Assembly: GCA_964619775.1 (NCBI GenBank)
Contig: CAZUFB010000051.1
Location: 1 to 15,641, forward strand
Source of the DNA: CAZUFB01 sp964619775
GTDB taxonomy: Bacteria > Actinomycetota > Coriobacteriia > Coriobacteriales > UMGS124
Length of the DNA stretch: 15,641 nt
Direction: 5' to 3'
A model generated the notes under the pieces. That model searched no databases, was not told where the DNA came from, and saw nothing but the letters and a program-made list of their open reading frames with translations. Below are positions 14,031-15,641 of this stretch, in pieces; positions within the stretch are counted from its first letter, which is position 1, and every line of letters begins with the position of its first letter. The translations under genes were made by a program, and so were the position numbers.

Positions 14031-14465
14031 GTGAAGCACGAGTGCAGGGTTACGGTTTTGCGGAAGACGGTCTTCGAGGATTTGCAGGAAGCCTATCTGG
14101 CCGACCCGAAGAGCGGGGCGTGCCCCTGCTTCGAGGAGGGGCAGGTCTTCGAGTTCCACCGCGAGGACGGGCGCGACGACTTCTGGAAGTTCGGCCGCGG
14201 ATGCCGCTCCGACGGGGGCGACTTCCCCTGCGCCGAGGCGTGGGACGCCGTCAGCCGCTACGTGTACGCGGCGCTGCAGGGTGGCAGCATCATGCACGGC
14301 TGGACCAACGACGAGCGCATGATGATCGCCTGCTGCAACGACGGCACGCGGCCCGTGGTTTTCAAGATCGAGCGCGTCGATATCCCCGAGACCGACGAAG
14401 AGCGCGCCTGGCTGGCGGCGCAGGATTTCTCCAACAGCGCCGAAGACGCCTACACGGGGGCGTGA
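14031..14465 (+). CDS. TIGR04076 family protein of unknown function
   Basis: A small cytoplasmic protein of 144 residues matching the TIGR04076 pattern: an N-terminal strand RVTVLRKTVFEDLQEAYLA (6-24), DPKSGACPCFEEGQVF (25-40), a middle part with scattered Cys (58, 67), and MIACCNDGTRPVVFKIERVD (98-117). Cysteines at 31, 33, 101 and 102 could bind metal or be redox-active; this is suggestion only, as no member's function is known to me. The GTG at 14031 is chosen because GAGGGAAGGGG ends six bases upstream; the frame stays open further upstream but has no other ribosome site. It is 222 bases ahead of a flavin-reductase-family gene on the same strand, so the two may share a transcript. Confidence 0.8.
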   Translation: MKHECRVTVLRKTVFEDLQEAYLADPKSGACPCFEEGQVFEFHREDGRDDFWKFGRGCRSDGGDFPCAEAWDAVSRYVYAALQGGSIMHGWTNDERMMIACCNDGTRPVVFKIERVDIPETDEERAWLAAQDFSNSAEDAYTGA

Positions 14466-14514
14466 CAAGGAGTGGCGGCCGCGTCTATGGAAAGGGACGG
14501 TGCGGCGTGCTGAT

Positions 14515-14604
14515 GGGTTTTGAGCAAACCCGGGCAACGGGAGAGCCTATGGTATCGATGCCCTACACGAGATAGCCTGCGGGTGAAAGCCGCACCGAAC
14601 CCGC
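14515..14604 (+). promoter_or_regulatory. Leader with several inverted repeats before the flavin reductase gene
   Basis: GGGTTT-tgagc-AAACCC (14515-14531) is a perfect 6-bp hairpin, and GCGGGT (14579-14584) can pair with ACCCGC (14599-14604). The interval contains GGGAGAGCC and GGGTGAAAGCC, purine-rich loops of the kind seen in structured RNAs, but I could not match it to a known riboswitch. Confidence 0.25.
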
Positions 14605-14687
14605 GCTTCTCGCCGACCGGCCGGTATGCCGGGCCCCGCAGCGGGAACAATACAGGTCGCAACGCACCTCTGTCGAAAGGAGAAGGA

Positions 14688-15251
14688 ATGGCCAACCTCA
14701 AAGACCTCGGCGTCAAGACCTATATCTTCCCGCAGCCGGTGCTCATCGTGGGCACCTACGGAGAAGACGGCACGCCCGACGCGATGAACGCCGCGTGGGG
14801 TGGCACGGGCGACGACGATCAGGTGGTCATGTGCCTGAGCCACGGTCACCAGACCGTCAAGAACTTCGAGCGCACCAAGGCGTTCACCGTGGGCATCCCC
14901 GGCGCCGGCCAGGTCGTTGCCGCCGACTACGTGGGCATCGTCTCGGGTGCGCAGGTGCCCGACAAGGTCGCCAAGGCCGGGTGGACGGCGGTCAAGAGCG
15001 CCCACGTCGACGCTCCGGTGTTTGCCGAGTTGGGGCTGACGCTCGAGTGCGAGTTCCTGGGCTTCGACGAGTTCGGCCGTACGGTGGGCAAGGTCGTCAA
15101 CGTCGTGGCCGACGAGTCGGTGCTGGGGGAGGACGGCGAGCCCGACATCGCCAAGCTCGACCCGATCTGCTTCGATCCTGCGCACCACGGCTACCACCGC
15201 ATCGGCGAGAAGGTTGGCCAGGCGTTCTGCGACGGGGCGCAGCTCAAGTAG
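14688..15251 (+). CDS. Flavin reductase family protein (flavoredoxin-like)
   Basis: A cytoplasmic FMN-binding split-barrel protein of 187 residues, the usual length for flavoredoxin-like members. The opening FPQPVLIVGTYGEDGTPDAM (17-36) followed by NAAWGG is the family hallmark. SHGHQTVKNFERTKAFTVGI (54-73) supplies the phosphate-binding region and the next strand, and GLTLECEFLGFDEFGRTVGK (117-136) the later barrel strands. Members bind FMN and pass electrons between NAD(P)H or ferredoxin-type donors and acceptors; the partner is unknown. The ATG at 14688 has AAAGGAGAAGG just upstream; an in-frame start at 14520 has no such site and would cross the leader hairpins. Confidence 0.9.
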   Translation: MANLKDLGVKTYIFPQPVLIVGTYGEDGTPDAMNAAWGGTGDDDQVVMCLSHGHQTVKNFERTKAFTVGIPGAGQVVAADYVGIVSGAQVPDKVAKAGWTAVKSAHVDAPVFAELGLTLECEFLGFDEFGRTVGKVVNVVADESVLGEDGEPDIAKLDPICFDPAHHGYHRIGEKVGQAFCDGAQLK

Positions 15252-15641
15252 GCGCCAGGCCGTGCCGGCTTGGCCGGCTTGGACGTTTGCGCAATCTGCA
15301 CACCGCCTGCATGGGAACAGGCTCTGCCGAAGCTTGAACCCTGCGCCGGCCTTTGGCAGTGCAAGCCGCTGCGCCCCGGCGACGTCTCCTGCAAGCGGGG
15401 AGCGCGTCGGGGCGCAGCACGTGTGCCGGCGTCGAAGATCGGTGCCCGATGTGAGCGCATGCAGATCTTGCGGTGCCGGGGTGCCCGGGCGCGGATGTGC
15501 TGATTGACCGGGCCGGGCGCTGCGATTGGATATCGATGTTCTTTGGAAGGCCCGCGCTTCGTTGCATTGCGACGGTTTTTTTGGCCTTGGTTGCGGCAGT
15601 AGTGCGAGGGTTGTTGTCATACTGCCTGCAACCGCAAACGT
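15252..15641. other. 3' flank without a supported gene
   Basis: No coding frame here has a convincing ribosome site or recognisable product. It holds a short hairpin soon after the flavin reductase stop (GCCGGC-ttg-GCCGGC, 15264-15278) and a T-rich terminator at 15560-15582. AT content rises towards the right edge. Confidence 0.5.
15560..15582 (+). terminator. Intrinsic terminator with seven-T tract
   Basis: CGTTGC (15560-15565) pairs with GCGACG (15569-15574, one G-U) around an ATT loop, followed by G and seven T. The stem is short but the T run is the best in the window. It lies 308 bases after the flavin reductase stop, so it may end that transcript or an unrecognised RNA. Confidence 0.5.

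Overview
The window is GC-rich, with actinobacterial-style codon use and open frames antisense to most real genes. Gene content suggests a strictly anaerobic, gut-type member of the class Coriobacteriia (Eggerthellaceae or a related family). The evidence is two Tat-exported flavin reductases of the fumarate-reductase/FAD_binding_2 superfamily beside a LuxR regulator with a 12-helix membrane domain, a TIGR04076 protein and a flavoredoxin-like protein. The taxonomic assignment is inference from gene content. No rRNA or tRNA genes, CRISPR arrays or insertion sequences were seen.

Layout. Positions 3-1004 (+) hold the 3' part of a bile acid:sodium symporter (BASS) family transporter cut by the window edge. 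After a hairpin terminator comes an iron-containing, YqhD/BDH-type alcohol dehydrogenase (1315-2505, +). Convergent to it is an S41-peptidase-fold protein (2530-3831, -) whose catalytic Ser and Lys positions are replaced. The central block is a respiratory-type cluster: flavoprotein A (4058-6079, -), the membrane LuxR regulator (6466-8079, -), and the divergent flavoprotein B (8511-10421, +). The palindromic core AGTTGCAGCT occurs in the two intergenic regions upstream of these genes and may be the regulator's operator.

A strong terminator (10499-10546) closes flavoprotein B. Next is an AlbA_2 (Schlafen-like) / HATPase / winged-helix regulator (10698-12392, +). Its linker is encoded by tandem 10-bp units, which break the reading frame when copy number changes, and it is interrupted by a 100-N assembly gap. 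RlmA-type 23S rRNA methyltransferase follows (12548-13381, +). A 650-bp gene-free stretch then carries what looks like a previously unlabelled small RNA: a consensus promoter, a folded 5' domain, two identical CCTCCCTCTCCT (anti-Shine-Dalgarno) motifs each followed by a hairpin, and a terminator. A TIGR04076 protein (14031-14465, +) and a flavin-reductase-family protein (14688-15251, +) end the window.

How the parts may work together: the LuxR protein probably senses a small molecule at or in the membrane and switches on the two exported flavoenzymes, which would use organic compounds as electron acceptors outside the membrane. No cytochrome or other electron-donor subunit is encoded here, so electrons must come from elsewhere in the genome. 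The best candidates for something undescribed are the small RNA at about 13637-13823 and the frame-switching repeat in the AlbA_2 regulator.
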